DNA from: Burkholderiales bacterium
Lineage (GTDB): Bacteria > Pseudomonadota > Gammaproteobacteria > Burkholderiales > SHXO01
Reading direction: 5' to 3'
Assembly: GCA_020854105.1 (NCBI GenBank)
Contig: JADZGB010000002.1
Coordinates: 313,695-377,694 of the forward strand
Length of the DNA stretch: 64,000 nucleotides
Part shown: one piece after another, positions 47,986 through 56,174 of the stretch
How positions within the stretch are numbered: position 1 is the first letter of the stretch
How the letters are laid out: each line of letters begins with the position of its first letter
Notes under the pieces: generated by a model
Seen by the model: only the letters and a program-made list of their open reading frames with translations
Told to the model about the DNA's origin: nothing
The model's database searches: none
Position numbers and translations under genes: made by a program

Positions 47986-48966
47986 ATGGCCGACGACATC
48001 CTCTCCCAGGAAGAAGTCGATGCGTTGCTGCGCGGGGTCACCGGCGAGCAGGAAGAGTCCTCTCCCAGCGAAGGCGGCGAGGGTGTGCGCGCCTATGACA
48101 TCGGCCGCCAGGAGCGGATCGTGCGCGGGCGCATGCCCACGCTGGAACTCGTCAACGAGCGCTTCGCGCGCCTGCTGCGCATCGAGCTGTTCAACTTCAC
48201 GCGCCGAAGCACGGAGATCTCGGTCGGTCCGGTCCGGGTCCTGAAGTACTCCGAGTTCGTGCGCAATCTGGTCGTTCCGACCAATCTCAACGTCGTACAG
48301 GCCAAGCCGCTGCGCGGCTACATGCTGATGGTGATAGAGCCGACCCTGGTATTCCAGGTCATCGATCACCTGTTCGGCGGCCAGGGGCGCTTTCACACGC
48401 GCGTCGAAGGCCGCGACTTCACGGCCACCGAGATGCGCGTCATCCGGCGCCTGCTCGACATCGTGTCCGAGGCCTATGGGAAGGCCTGGATGCCGGTGCA
48501 TGCGCTGGAGTTCGAGTACGTGCGCTCGGAGATGAACACGCAGTTCGCCAACATCGCCACGCCGTCGGAGGTGGTGGTAGCGGTCAGTTTCAGTATCGAT
48601 CTGGGCAGCGGCGGAGGCGATTTTCACGTCTGCATCCCCTATGCTATGCTCGAACCGATCCGCAACCTCATCTACAGCGGTGTGCAGGCCGACCGCAGCG
48701 AGACGGACGACCGGTGGACCTCCCTTCTGTCGGCACACGTGTACGACGCGGAGGTCCAGCTTCAGGCGACGCTCGCGACCGCGACGGTTACACTGGGTCA
48801 GCTCATGTCGCTTCAGCCGGGAGACGTGATCGCACTCGATCTGCCCGAATCGATTGGCGCGCAGGTCGATGGCGTTCCGGTAATGCAGGGGCGTTACGGT
48901 GTGGTGAACGGACGCTACGCGCTCAAGGTGGAGCGCCCGTTGGGCAGTCCGGGCGGGGACGGTTGA
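47986..48966 (+). CDS. fliM: Flagellar motor switch protein FliM
   Basis: C-ring protein that binds phosphorylated CheY and reverses rotation. The 326-residue protein has the N-terminal CheY-binding peptide (LSQEEVDALLRGV), the middle CheC-like domain (ELVNERFARLLRIELFNF through MLMVIEPTLVFQVIDHLFGG), and a C-terminal SpoA/FliN-like domain (LGQLMSLQPGDVIALDLPE). It starts 5 bases after fliL. Confidence 0.97.
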   Translation: MADDILSQEEVDALLRGVTGEQEESSPSEGGEGVRAYDIGRQERIVRGRMPTLELVNERFARLLRIELFNFTRRSTEISVGPVRVLKYSEFVRNLVVPTNLNVVQAKPLRGYMLMVIEPTLVFQVIDHLFGGQGRFHTRVEGRDFTATEMRVIRRLLDIVSEAYGKAWMPVHALEFEYVRSEMNTQFANIATPSEVVVAVSFSIDLGSGGGDFHVCIPYAMLEPIRNLIYSGVQADRSETDDRWTSLLSAHVYDAEVQLQATLATATVTLGQLMSLQPGDVIALDLPESIGAQVDGVPVMQGRYGVVNGRYALKVERPLGSPGGDG

Positions 48967-48984
48967 AGGTGGAACGGACAGGCC

Positions 48985-49416
48985 ATGGCCGAGAGTGAGG
49001 TAAAGGGCGACATCAGCGCGGACGACTGGGCTGCGGCGATGGCCGAACAGACTCCTGTCGGCGGGGCCGCCGATTCCGGCGTGGATGCCGCCGGCGCTGC
49101 GCGCGCCCAGGTCTTTCCGGAACTGCACCCCGATGCCGGTGTCAACGTGGCGCCGGAGCGCCTCGAACTGATCCTCGACATTCCCGTCCAACTCACGGTC
49201 GAACTGGGGCGGACCAAGCTCGCCATCCGCAATCTCGTGCAGCTCGCTCAGGGCTCGATCGTGGAACTCGACCGCCTCGCCGGTGAGCCGCTCGACGTGC
49301 TCGTCAACGGCTGTCTCATCGCCCAGGGCGAGGTGGTGGTGGTAAACGACAAGTTCGGTATCCGCCTGACGGACGTCATCGCGCCCGAAGAGCGCGTGCG
49401 GCGACTGCAGCGGTGA
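48985..49416 (+). CDS. fliN: Flagellar motor switch protein FliN
   Basis: C-ring component and docking site for FliH. The 143-residue protein has an acidic N-terminal extension (DDWAAAMAEQTP and similar) and the SpoA domain: LILDIPVQLTVELGRTKLAIRNLVQLAQGSIVELD, followed by the ending FGIRLTDVIAPEERVRRLQ, which is typical of FliN. It follows fliM after 18 bases. Confidence 0.96.
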   Translation: MAESEVKGDISADDWAAAMAEQTPVGGAADSGVDAAGAARAQVFPELHPDAGVNVAPERLELILDIPVQLTVELGRTKLAIRNLVQLAQGSIVELDRLAGEPLDVLVNGCLIAQGEVVVVNDKFGIRLTDVIAPEERVRRLQR

Positions 49417-49426
49417 CGCTGCTGCC

Positions 49427-49864
49427 ATGAACAGGGCCGGACGGGCACTCTACCTGTGCCTGACCGTCGCCACTGCCTGCTCTACCGTCTCGGTTCTCGC
49501 CGCGGAGCCGCCCGCAGTGCCGCCCTCGGGTTCGGTCTTCGGCATGGTCCAGGTCGTGTTCGCCCTGCTGCTGGTGCTTGGTGCCATCGGCCTGTTCGCG
49601 TGGCTGCTCCGGCGATTCGCGCCGGGACAGGCGAGCGCGGGCGGAATGCTCAAGGTGGTGGGCGGCGTGATGGTCGGGCCGCGCGAGCGGCTGGTCGTGA
49701 TCGAGGTCCAGGACACCTGGTTGTTGCTGGGGGTTGCCTCTGGCCACGTCAGCCTGGTTCACAGCATGCCGCGCCCTGCGGGCGATGCCATTGCACCTTC
49801 GGCTCCTGCGGGCTTCGCGCGCGTGATGTCGCAGGTGCGCGCCGCCCGTGCGGAGCGCCGCTGA
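49427..49864 (+). CDS. fliO: Flagellar biosynthetic protein FliO
   Basis: Assembly factor for the FliP5 export-gate ring. The 145-residue protein has a signal-like N-terminus (LYLCLTVATACSTVSVLAA), one membrane helix (MVQVVFALLLVLGAIGLFAWLLRR), then the cytoplasmic FliO domain with VVGGVMVGPRERLVVIEVQDTWLLLGV. Sequence and position between fliN and fliP agree. The start ATG is 10 bases after fliN. Confidence 0.92.
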   Translation: MNRAGRALYLCLTVATACSTVSVLAAEPPAVPPSGSVFGMVQVVFALLLVLGAIGLFAWLLRRFAPGQASAGGMLKVVGGVMVGPRERLVVIEVQDTWLLLGVASGHVSLVHSMPRPAGDAIAPSAPAGFARVMSQVRAARAERR

Positions 49865-50617
49865 ATGCGCATGCCGCGGGTAGCGGCGGCAGCGCTGATG
49901 GCCGCTGCGCTCGGCGGCGAAGCCTGGGCACAGGCGGCCCTGCCGGCGATCACGAGTACGCCGGCTGCGGGCGGAGGCCAGACGTTCTCGCTCACGCTGC
50001 AGACGCTGCTGTTCCTTACCTCGCTCACCTTCCTGCCGGCCATCTTGCTGATGATGACGTCGTTCACCCGCATCGTCATCGTGCTCTCGCTGCTGCGCCA
50101 GGCGCTGGGCACGACGCAGGCGCCGCCCAACCAGGTGCTGGTGGGTCTTGCGCTGTTTCTCACCTTCTTCATCATGGGACCCGTGCTCGAGCGCGTGTAC
50201 GAGGAAGCCTACGTGCCCTTCTCGGAACAGCGCATCGACTTTCCGCAGGCGGTAGAGCGCGGCGCCGTGCCGCTCAAGGATTTCATGCTCAGGCAGACGC
50301 GGCAGTCGGACCTCGCGCTCTTCGCGAAGCTCGCGGGCGAACCCGCCCTGGAGAGTCCTGCCTCGGTGCCCATGCGGGTGCTCGTCCCCGCGTTCGCGAT
50401 CAGCGAACTGAAGACCGCCTTCCAGATCGGCTTCATCGTGTTCATCCCGTTTCTGATCATCGACCTGGTCGTCGCCAGCGTGCTCATGTCCATGGGTATG
50501 ATGATGCTCTCGCCGGTCATCATCTCGCTGCCCTTCAAGCTCATGCTGTTCGTGCTGGTGGACGGCTGGAACTTGTTGATCGGCTCCCTGGTGCAGACCT
50601 TCCAAACCGGCGCCTGA
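49865..50617 (+). CDS. fliP: Flagellar export gate protein FliP
   Basis: Core of the flagellar type III export gate (FliP5Q4R1). The 250-residue protein has a cleavable signal ([19 protein letters not shown]), then [38 protein letters not shown], the most conserved block, [16 protein letters not shown], and C-terminal [25 protein letters not shown]. The ATG directly follows the fliO stop with no gap. Confidence 0.97.
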   Translation: MRMPRVAAAALMAAALGGEAWAQAALPAITSTPAAGGGQTFSLTLQTLLFLTSLTFLPAILLMMTSFTRIVIVLSLLRQALGTTQAPPNQVLVGLALFLTFFIMGPVLERVYEEAYVPFSEQRIDFPQAVERGAVPLKDFMLRQTRQSDLALFAKLAGEPALESPASVPMRVLVPAFAISELKTAFQIGFIVFIPFLIIDLVVASVLMSMGMMMLSPVIISLPFKLMLFVLVDGWNLLIGSLVQTFQTGA

Positions 50618-50621
50618 GCGC

Positions 50622-50891
50622 ATGACTCCCGAGACCGTCGTGAACCTGGTGCAGCAGGCGCTCGAAGTGGCCCTGCTGGTGTCGGCGCCGATGCTGCTCA
50701 CCGCACTCGCCACCGGGCTGCTGGTGAGCATCTTCCAGGCGGCCACGCAGATCAACGAGATGACCCTGTCGTTCATTCCCAAGCTGGTGGCGATCTTCGC
50801 CGCGGCCGTTCTGGCCGGCCCCTGGATGATCGGCGTGATGGTCGATTTCACCCGCCGCCTGTTCGTCTCGCTGCCATCGGTGATCGGCTAG
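50622..50891 (+). CDS. fliQ: Flagellar export gate protein FliQ
   Basis: Small two-helix gate subunit. The 89-residue protein has TPETVVNLVQQALEVALLVSAPMLL, the conserved SIFQAATQINEMTLSFIPK motif between helices, and LVAIFAAAVLAGPWMI as the second helix. It starts 4 bases after fliP. Length and motifs are standard. Confidence 0.97.
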   Translation: MTPETVVNLVQQALEVALLVSAPMLLTALATGLLVSIFQAATQINEMTLSFIPKLVAIFAAAVLAGPWMIGVMVDFTRRLFVSLPSVIG

Positions 50892-50912
50892 GCAGCCAAC
50901 CCCGCCCCGTAG

Positions 50913-51701
50913 ATGCTCGAGGTTTCGACAGCCCAGTGGTACGCGTGGATCGCCGCCTTCTTCTTTCCATTCCTGCGCGTACTGGGCATGCTGCTCGCCG
51001 ACCCCCTGTTCGGCAACAACGCCACACCGATCACCGCCAAGGTTGGCCTGGCGATCTTCATCACGCTGCTGCTCGCGCCAGTGCTGCCTGCCATGCCGTC
51101 GGTCGAGCCTGCATCGGCACAGGGTGTGTTGATCGGCGTGCAGCAACTGCTGATCGGTCTGGGCATGGGGTTCGCGGTTCGCATCGCGCTCACCGCAGCC
51201 GAGACCGCGGGACAAGTGGCGGGGTTGCAGATGGGTCTCGGCTTCGCAGTGTTCTTCGATCCGCAGACCAGCGCGCAGACCGCTGTGGTCGGGCAGGCGA
51301 TGGGGTTGTTCGCGATCCTGGTCTTCCTCTCCATCAACGGGCATTTCATCGTGCTGGGCGCGCTGAGCGACAGCTTCCGCATGCTGCCCGTGGAACTGGG
51401 ACCGGTCCGTGCGCTTGGCTGGCGCACCCTGGTGGAATGGGGAAGCGTCATCTTCAGCGCCGGGGTGCTGATCTCGCTTCCCGTGGTCGGTGCACTGCTC
51501 ATCGCCAACGTAGCGGTCGGGATCATGTCGCGCGCCGCGCCCCAGCTGAACGTGTTTGCCGTCGGCTTTCCGATCACGCTGGTAACCGGCTTCGTCGCGC
51601 TCTACCTGGCCGCGCCCTATATCGGTCCGGCCCTGGCGGGGCTGTTCGAGGAAGCGATGTTCGCGCTCGACCGGCTGCTGCGCGGACTGGCGCCGGGTTG
51701 A
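50913..51701 (+). CDS. fliR: Flagellar export gate protein FliR
   Basis: Single-copy gate subunit that completes the export channel. The 262-residue polytopic protein has 5-6 hydrophobic helices, the conserved ADPLFGNNATPITAKVGLAIFITLLLAP, the GLGMGFAVRIALTAAETAGQVAGLQMGLGFAVFFDPQ block and the late VGIMSRAAPQLNVFAVGFPITLVTGF. It is the last flagellar gene here; flhB is not adjacent, since a methyltransferase gene follows 4 bases later. Confidence 0.97.
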   Translation: MLEVSTAQWYAWIAAFFFPFLRVLGMLLADPLFGNNATPITAKVGLAIFITLLLAPVLPAMPSVEPASAQGVLIGVQQLLIGLGMGFAVRIALTAAETAGQVAGLQMGLGFAVFFDPQTSAQTAVVGQAMGLFAILVFLSINGHFIVLGALSDSFRMLPVELGPVRALGWRTLVEWGSVIFSAGVLISLPVVGALLIANVAVGIMSRAAPQLNVFAVGFPITLVTGFVALYLAAPYIGPALAGLFEEAMFALDRLLRGLAPG

Positions 51702-51705
51702 GTCG

Positions 51706-52269
51706 ATGAGCGGACCCGCGTATGCCTCCGGGTGGGTACTGCGCTTCGCCCATCTCGTGCCAGAAGGTCTTCCTGTGCTCGATGTCGCATGCGGATCGGG
51801 ACGCCACGCGCGCATGTTCGCCGCCACCGGACGCGAGGTGATCGGCGTGGATCGTGACCGGGCGGCGCTGGCCGGACTCGCTGGCGTCAGGCGCGTACAC
51901 CGCGTGTGCGCCGATATCGAGGCCGCGCCGTGGCCGTTCGCCGCCGGGTGTTTCGGCGCAGTGATCGTGACCAATTATCTGCACCGGCCGCTGTTTCCCG
52001 TGCTACGCGCCGCGCTGGTCCCGGGCGGCGTCCTGATCTACGAGACCTTCGCGGCAGGCAACGAGCGCCATGGCCGTCCCGCCAACCCCGACTTCCTCCT
52101 CGCGCCCGGCGAACTGCTGCGTGCGAGCGAAGGACTTCGTGTCCTGGCCTACGAGGACTGCTACGTGCAGCGGCCCAAGCCGGCACTCGTGCAGCGCGTG
52201 TGTGCGATCGCCGCCAAGGAAGTGCCGTCGCGCCCGCTCGCGGGTGAATGGCAGGATGGCTTCAGTTAA
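51706..52269 (+). CDS. Class I SAM-dependent methyltransferase
   Basis: A 187-residue Rossmann-fold methyltransferase. The SAM site is VLDVACGSGRHARMFA (residues ~24-39) with the acidic end of strand 2 in VIGVDRDRAAL and FGAVIVTNYLHRPLF as motif IV. It is a short single-domain enzyme of the tellurite-resistance/UbiE-like kind; substrate unknown. It follows fliR by 4 bases and precedes dapA, so it may be read through from the flagellar operon, but nothing shows a flagellar role. Confidence 0.85.
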   Translation: MSGPAYASGWVLRFAHLVPEGLPVLDVACGSGRHARMFAATGREVIGVDRDRAALAGLAGVRRVHRVCADIEAAPWPFAAGCFGAVIVTNYLHRPLFPVLRAALVPGGVLIYETFAAGNERHGRPANPDFLLAPGELLRASEGLRVLAYEDCYVQRPKPALVQRVCAIAAKEVPSRPLAGEWQDGFS

Positions 52270-52285
52270 ACTACCGCCCTTGCGA

Positions 52286-52305
52286 ATGCGCCACAGACGG
52301 CGCAT
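52286..52305 (+). promoter_or_regulatory. Stem-loop in the dapA leader
   Basis: A perfect 7-bp stem ATGCGCC/GGCGCAT (52286-52292, 52299-52305) with a 6-base loop lies 5 bases before the GGAGG of dapA. It could affect dapA translation or transcript stability. It is not followed by a T-run. Confidence 0.4.
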
Positions 52306-52320
52306 CCACCGGAGGTGATC

Positions 52321-53214
52321 ATGTTGAGAGGCAGCCTGGTCGCGATCGTGACCCCGATGCACGAGGATGGAAGCCTCGACCTCGACGCGTTCCGCAGACT
52401 CGTCGAGTGGCACATCGGGGAGGGTACGGACGGCATCGTGGTGGTCGGCACCACTGGCGAATCTCCCTGTGTCGATTTCGAGGAGCACTGTCTCCTCATC
52501 AAGACGACGGTCGAGCAGGTGCGCGGACGCGCGCCGGTCGTCGCCGGTACCGGGGCCAATTCCACCCGCGAGGCGATCGAGCTGCAGGCCTATGCCAGGC
52601 GCGCGGGCGCCGACATGGCGCTGTCGGTGGTCCCCTACTACAACAAGCCCACGCAGGAGGGCCTGTACCGGCATTTCAGGGCCATCGCCGAAGCGGTCGA
52701 GATCCCGATGATCGTCTACAACGTACCGGGACGCACCGTGTGCGACATGCAGAACGACACTGCCCTGCGCCTCGCCCAGGTGCCCAACATCGTGGGGATC
52801 AAGGACGCTACCGGCAACCTGGAGCGGGGGTCCGACCTCGTTCGCCGCGCCCCCAGGGGGTTCGGCATCTACAGCGGCGACGACGGCACCTGCCTCGCGC
52901 TCACCCTGATGGGAGGCGACGGGGTGATCTCGGTCACGGCCAACGTTGCACCCCGGTCGATGGCGCAGATGTGCAAGGCCGCATTCGCGGGTGACCTCGC
53001 CCGTGCGCGCGCCCTCAACGACAGCCTTCTCGGACTGCACCGCCATCTGTTCGTGGAAGCCAATCCGATTCCGGTGAAGTGGGTGCTGCAGCAGATGGGC
53101 CGCATCGAAGGCGGCATCCGGTTGCCACTGACGCCGCTGTCCTCGTCGTTCCATGACCTGCTGCACTCGGCGATGGAGCAGGCCGAACTGGACACGCAGG
53201 CGCTACCGGCCTGA
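52321..53214 (+). CDS. dapA: 4-hydroxy-tetrahydrodipicolinate synthase
   Basis: Condenses pyruvate with aspartate semialdehyde in lysine and diaminopimelate synthesis. The 297-residue TIM barrel has GTTGESP (Thr44, Thr45), the catalytic Tyr133 in IVYNVPGRT, Arg138 for substrate carboxylate, and the Schiff-base Lys161 in [11 protein letters not shown] 52321 is chosen because GGAGG lies 5 bases upstream; the in-frame GTG at 52315 falls within that ribosome-binding site. bamC follows 30 bases later, the usual proteobacterial order. Confidence 0.97.
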   Translation: MLRGSLVAIVTPMHEDGSLDLDAFRRLVEWHIGEGTDGIVVVGTTGESPCVDFEEHCLLIKTTVEQVRGRAPVVAGTGANSTREAIELQAYARRAGADMALSVVPYYNKPTQEGLYRHFRAIAEAVEIPMIVYNVPGRTVCDMQNDTALRLAQVPNIVGIKDATGNLERGSDLVRRAPRGFGIYSGDDGTCLALTLMGGDGVISVTANVAPRSMAQMCKAAFAGDLARARALNDSLLGLHRHLFVEANPIPVKWVLQQMGRIEGGIRLPLTPLSSSFHDLLHSAMEQAELDTQALPA

Positions 53215-53244
53215 GCGCCGCACAAACGAATTCCCTTGGAACAC

Positions 53245-54375
53245 ATGACGCGTAGACTTGCCGTAGCACTGTTGCTGGGAGCACTCCTCGCAGCCGGATG
53301 CACGAGTAGCATCGTTCCCACCAAGAAGGTCGACTACAAGACCGCGCGGCAGACCGCGCCACTGGAGATTCCTCCGGAGTTGCCCGCTCCCAGCGCCAGC
53401 GACCGCTTCGCGCTGCCCAATGCGCCGGCACGGGGTGCGGCCACCTACTCCGAGTACCAGCAGGATCGGCCGCGCGCGCAGTCCACCAACATCCTCCAGC
53501 CCGTCGAGGGTGCGCGCATCGAGCGCTCCGGAACCCAGCGCTGGCTCGTGGTGGACGCTTCGGCGGAATCGGTGTGGCTCGTGCTGCGCGAGTTCTGGCA
53601 GGAGCAGGGCTTCATCCTCGCTCTCGAGGACCAGGGGCTGGGAATCATGGAGACCGACTGGGCGGAGAATCGCGCGAAGATTCCGCAATCGTTCCTGCGC
53701 GACATGATCGGCAAGGTGGTCGATCAGGTCTACTCCAGCCCCGAGATGGACCGGTTCAAGACCCGCATCGAGCGGAGTACTGGCGGTGGGGGTACGGAGA
53801 TCTACATCACCCATCGCGGCGCCTATGAGATGTACGTTGCCGATGCCAACGTCCGGCAGAGCGGACGTACGGTGTGGCAGCCGCGCGCGGCCGATCCCGA
53901 TCTCGAGGCGGAGATGCTCACGCGCCTGATGATGCGCCTCGGCACGACCCAGGAAACCGCGCAGGCGAGCGTGAAGAACACGACGGTGCAGCAGCCGCGC
54001 GCCACGCTCGGCAAGGTGGCCGACGGCGGTACGGTGCTGGTGCTCAAGGACGATTTCGATCGTGCGTGGCGACGGGTGGGACTTTCGCTCGACAGGCTCG
54101 GTTTCTCGGTGCAGGACCGCGACCGGGCAGCCGGCATGTACTTCGTGCGCTATCTCGAGCCGCCATCGCCGAACAAGGAGGAGCCCGGCCTGCTCTCGCG
54201 TCTCGCCTTCTGGAAGAAGGACGAGCAGAGACCCAACCAGCCGGCCGACTATCGAGTCGCGGTGGTGCAATCCGATGGCGGTTCGCAGGTGACCGTGCTC
54301 GGCGTCGACGGCAAGGTCAACCGCTCGGACGCTGCGAACCGGATGCTCGCAATCCTCCAGGAGGATCTGCGCTAG
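53245..54375 (+). CDS. bamC: Outer membrane assembly lipoprotein BamC
   Basis: Accessory lipoprotein of the BAM complex that inserts outer-membrane proteins. The 376-residue protein begins with a lipoprotein signal (ALLLGALLAAGC, lipid at Cys19), an extended Pro-rich segment (~30-90, with the BamD-binding region), then two helix-grip domains (VDASAESVWLVLREFWQEQGF and LVLKDDFDRAWRRVGLSLDRLGF). ATG 53245 starts the signal; a TTG lies 9 bases earlier. Downstream of dapA, as in E. coli. Confidence 0.93.
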   Translation: MTRRLAVALLLGALLAAGCTSSIVPTKKVDYKTARQTAPLEIPPELPAPSASDRFALPNAPARGAATYSEYQQDRPRAQSTNILQPVEGARIERSGTQRWLVVDASAESVWLVLREFWQEQGFILALEDQGLGIMETDWAENRAKIPQSFLRDMIGKVVDQVYSSPEMDRFKTRIERSTGGGGTEIYITHRGAYEMYVADANVRQSGRTVWQPRAADPDLEAEMLTRLMMRLGTTQETAQASVKNTTVQQPRATLGKVADGGTVLVLKDDFDRAWRRVGLSLDRLGFSVQDRDRAAGMYFVRYLEPPSPNKEEPGLLSRLAFWKKDEQRPNQPADYRVAVVQSDGGSQVTVLGVDGKVNRSDAANRMLAILQEDLR

Positions 54376-54434
54376 CGTGCAGGGCCGGCAGGCAGCAACC
54401 CGAGCGTCTTCTAGCCGTTGCATCGTCCCGTACC

Positions 54435-55199
54435 ATGCGTTTCGCGCTGCTGGGAAGCGGTAGTCAGGGCAACGGACTGCTGGTCGAGCACGGGACGACA
54501 CGTCTCCTGCTCGATTGCGGGTTCGGGCTGAACGAGACAGTGCGGCGACTGGCCCGCCTCGAGGTCGAGGCGGGCGGCCTGACCGGCATACTGGTCACGC
54601 ACGAGCACGACGATCACATCGGAGGCGTTGCTCGCCTGGCGCGCAAGTTCGGCCTTCCGGTCTGGCTGACGCCGGGCACGTTGCGCGGGTTCGAACCCCT
54701 GTTCCAGGGCATCGAACTGCACTTTCTCGAGTCCTACGCTCCGGTGTGCATCGGGGATATCGAGGTGCGGCCTTTCCCCGTGCCGCACGATGCGCGCGAA
54801 CCGGCGCAGTTCGTGTTCGGGGACGGACAGGATGCGCTGGGAGTGCTGACCGATACCGGATGCATCACGCCCGCCATCGTCGGCATGCTCGACGGCTGCA
54901 ACGCTCTGGTCCTGGAGTGCAACCACGACAGCGAACTGCTGGCCAGCGGTGCCTATCCGCCTTCCCTGAAGCAACGTATCGCCGGGCGCTACGGGCACCT
55001 GGCCAATGCCGAGTCGGCGAGACTGCTGGCCAGCATCTCGAAGGACAAGCTCAGGCATGTCGTTGCCGCTCACCTGAGCGAGAGCAACAACCGGCCGGAT
55101 CTTGCGCGGGGAGCCCTGGCTGCCGTACTCGCCTGCGCGCACGACTGGATCGGCGTCGCGGATCAGGACGTCGGGCTGGGCTGGCGTGCACTGCGCTGA
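54435..55199 (+). CDS. MBL-fold metallohydrolase (YycJ/WalJ-like)
   Basis: A 254-residue cytoplasmic metallo-beta-lactamase-fold protein. It starts MRFALLGSGSQGNG and has the intact HxHxDH zinc motif at residues 56-61 (THEHDDHIGG), followed by later ligands in PVPHDAREP, LTDTGC, LECNHDSELL and AAHLSESNN. This matches the COG1235 group, which includes YycJ/WalJ, a suspected nuclease or phosphodiesterase. It is last in the run dapA-bamC-this gene, and the hairpin at 55218-55245 follows the stop closely. Confidence 0.88.
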   Translation: MRFALLGSGSQGNGLLVEHGTTRLLLDCGFGLNETVRRLARLEVEAGGLTGILVTHEHDDHIGGVARLARKFGLPVWLTPGTLRGFEPLFQGIELHFLESYAPVCIGDIEVRPFPVPHDAREPAQFVFGDGQDALGVLTDTGCITPAIVGMLDGCNALVLECNHDSELLASGAYPPSLKQRIAGRYGHLANAESARLLASISKDKLRHVVAAHLSESNNRPDLARGALAAVLACAHDWIGVADQDVGLGWRALR

Positions 55200-55212
55200 G
55201 CGTGCCACCCGC

Positions 55213-55245
55213 AAAAAAAAGACCGGCCGAGGGCGGCCGGTCTTT
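55213..55245 (-). terminator. Rho-independent terminator, mainly for the minus-strand lipoprotein gene
   Basis: An 11-bp perfect stem AAAGACCGGCC/GGCCGGTCTTT (55218-55228, 55235-55245) with a 6-base loop. On the minus strand it is followed by a run of eight T's (complement of 55213-55220), ideal for terminating the lipoprotein gene. On the plus strand it can also stop the MBL gene, with a weaker T-run. Confidence 0.88.
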
Positions 55246-55262
55246 CAACTGTAGCGCGTACG

Positions 55263-55487
55263 TTACTGCTTGTTTTCTTCGGTGGTAGCCGGGGCGGGTT
55301 CCGCCGGGGCGACATCCGCAGGTGCGGAGGCGGCGCTGTCGGCCGGAGCGGGCGCGAGCTCATCAGCAGGAGCGGGCGCGGGTTCGGCCGCCGGCGCGGG
55401 CGGGGGGGCAGGCGGGGCCTCTTCTTTCTTGCCGCACGCGGCGATGGTCACTGCCAGGATGGCACCAACGAGAAGGCCGTATTTCAT
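55263..55487 (-). CDS. Small Ala/Pro-rich lipoprotein, unknown function
   Basis: A 74-residue protein with a lipoprotein signal (MKYGLLVGAILAVTIAAC, lipid at Cys18) followed by GKKEE and a tail of Ala-Pro-Glu-Asp repeats (PAPADELAPAPADSAASAPAD). The tail is likely an unstructured linker in the periplasm, perhaps spacing the outer membrane from peptidoglycan. Similar proteins are common and uncharacterised. It has its own strong terminator. The 201-base region upstream (55488-55688) is more AT-rich than its surroundings and may hold the promoter; I see no clear gene there. Confidence 0.78.
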   Translation of the reverse strand: MKYGLLVGAILAVTIAACGKKEEAPPAPPPAPAAEPAPAPADELAPAPADSAASAPADVAPAEPAPATTEENKQ

Positions 55488-55688
55488 CTATTTTCCTTGA
55501 CGAGGTCTGAACGTGTTTGGGGGAACGCAACTCGACATCTACAACTTCAGCTTCATCCAAGTACAGCTTAGGACGAGAGCCTAACGCAAAATGATAGCAT
55601 CTTCGTCCGATAATTCCAGTGCCATGTGTAGAAATACAACACAAGATGCACGGGCTATCCGCGAATCCACCACTGTCGTTGGCAGGCG

Positions 55689-56174
55689 TCAGAGCCCGAG
55701 CGTGGTGGCGTTGACGGATGGCGTGGAGAACGACCAGATTTCCTCGAAGCGGTCGATGAACGGACGCGTAAGGGCGGGATCGTGCAGGCGCAGCACACCG
55801 CGCGCCTGATCATGGTGGAAGCGGTGAACATGGTGGCGCTCGTCGGCCACTGCGAACGGATCGCTGGCGCGGCGCGCTTCGGTGTGCGTCTCGTGGATCG
55901 CGATTGCATGCGGAAACTGTCGCTGCAGGGCCAGCAGACGGGCGCAATCCCGCCCCAGGTTGTCGGTTTCGTGCACGACGATGCGAAGCCGGTTGCCGCG
56001 GTCGGCGAGCAGGAAGGCGCGCAGGGTCTCGCAGCGCCGTGCGCCGCCGAAGGCTCGGTCGAGTTGGCGTTCGAAGATCCGGAGTGTGCGAACGGGCCGC
56101 TGCAGCAGATCGTCCACGGCCGCCACGTACTCGGCCATGCCGTTCAGCTGTTGCTCGCTTGCCTGCTCGTTCAT
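55689..56174 (-). CDS. Conserved hypothetical protein (DUF7931-like)
   Basis: A 161-residue cytoplasmic protein of unknown function. It has RTLRIFERQLDRAF, LRIVVHETDNLGRDCARLL, and a His-rich HHVHRFHHDQARGVLRLHDP, ending FEEIWSFSTPSV. The F-E...L and F-x4-W pattern resembles a minimal phospholipase-D-like fold, without the duplicated HKD motif, so enzymatic activity is doubtful. Its ATG overlaps the stop of the RoxA gene by 4 bases (ATGA), so the two are translationally coupled and may work together. No target is known. Confidence 0.75.
   Translation of the reverse strand: MNEQASEQQLNGMAEYVAAVDDLLQRPVRTLRIFERQLDRAFGGARRCETLRAFLLADRGNRLRIVVHETDNLGRDCARLLALQRQFPHAIAIHETHTEARRASDPFAVADERHHVHRFHHDQARGVLRLHDPALTRPFIDRFEEIWSFSTPSVNATTLGL

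Noticed and set aside
55591..55809. Plus-strand 72-codon open frame in the gap before the DUF7931-like gene
   Set aside because: It runs into the opposite-strand gene and its composition does not look coding.
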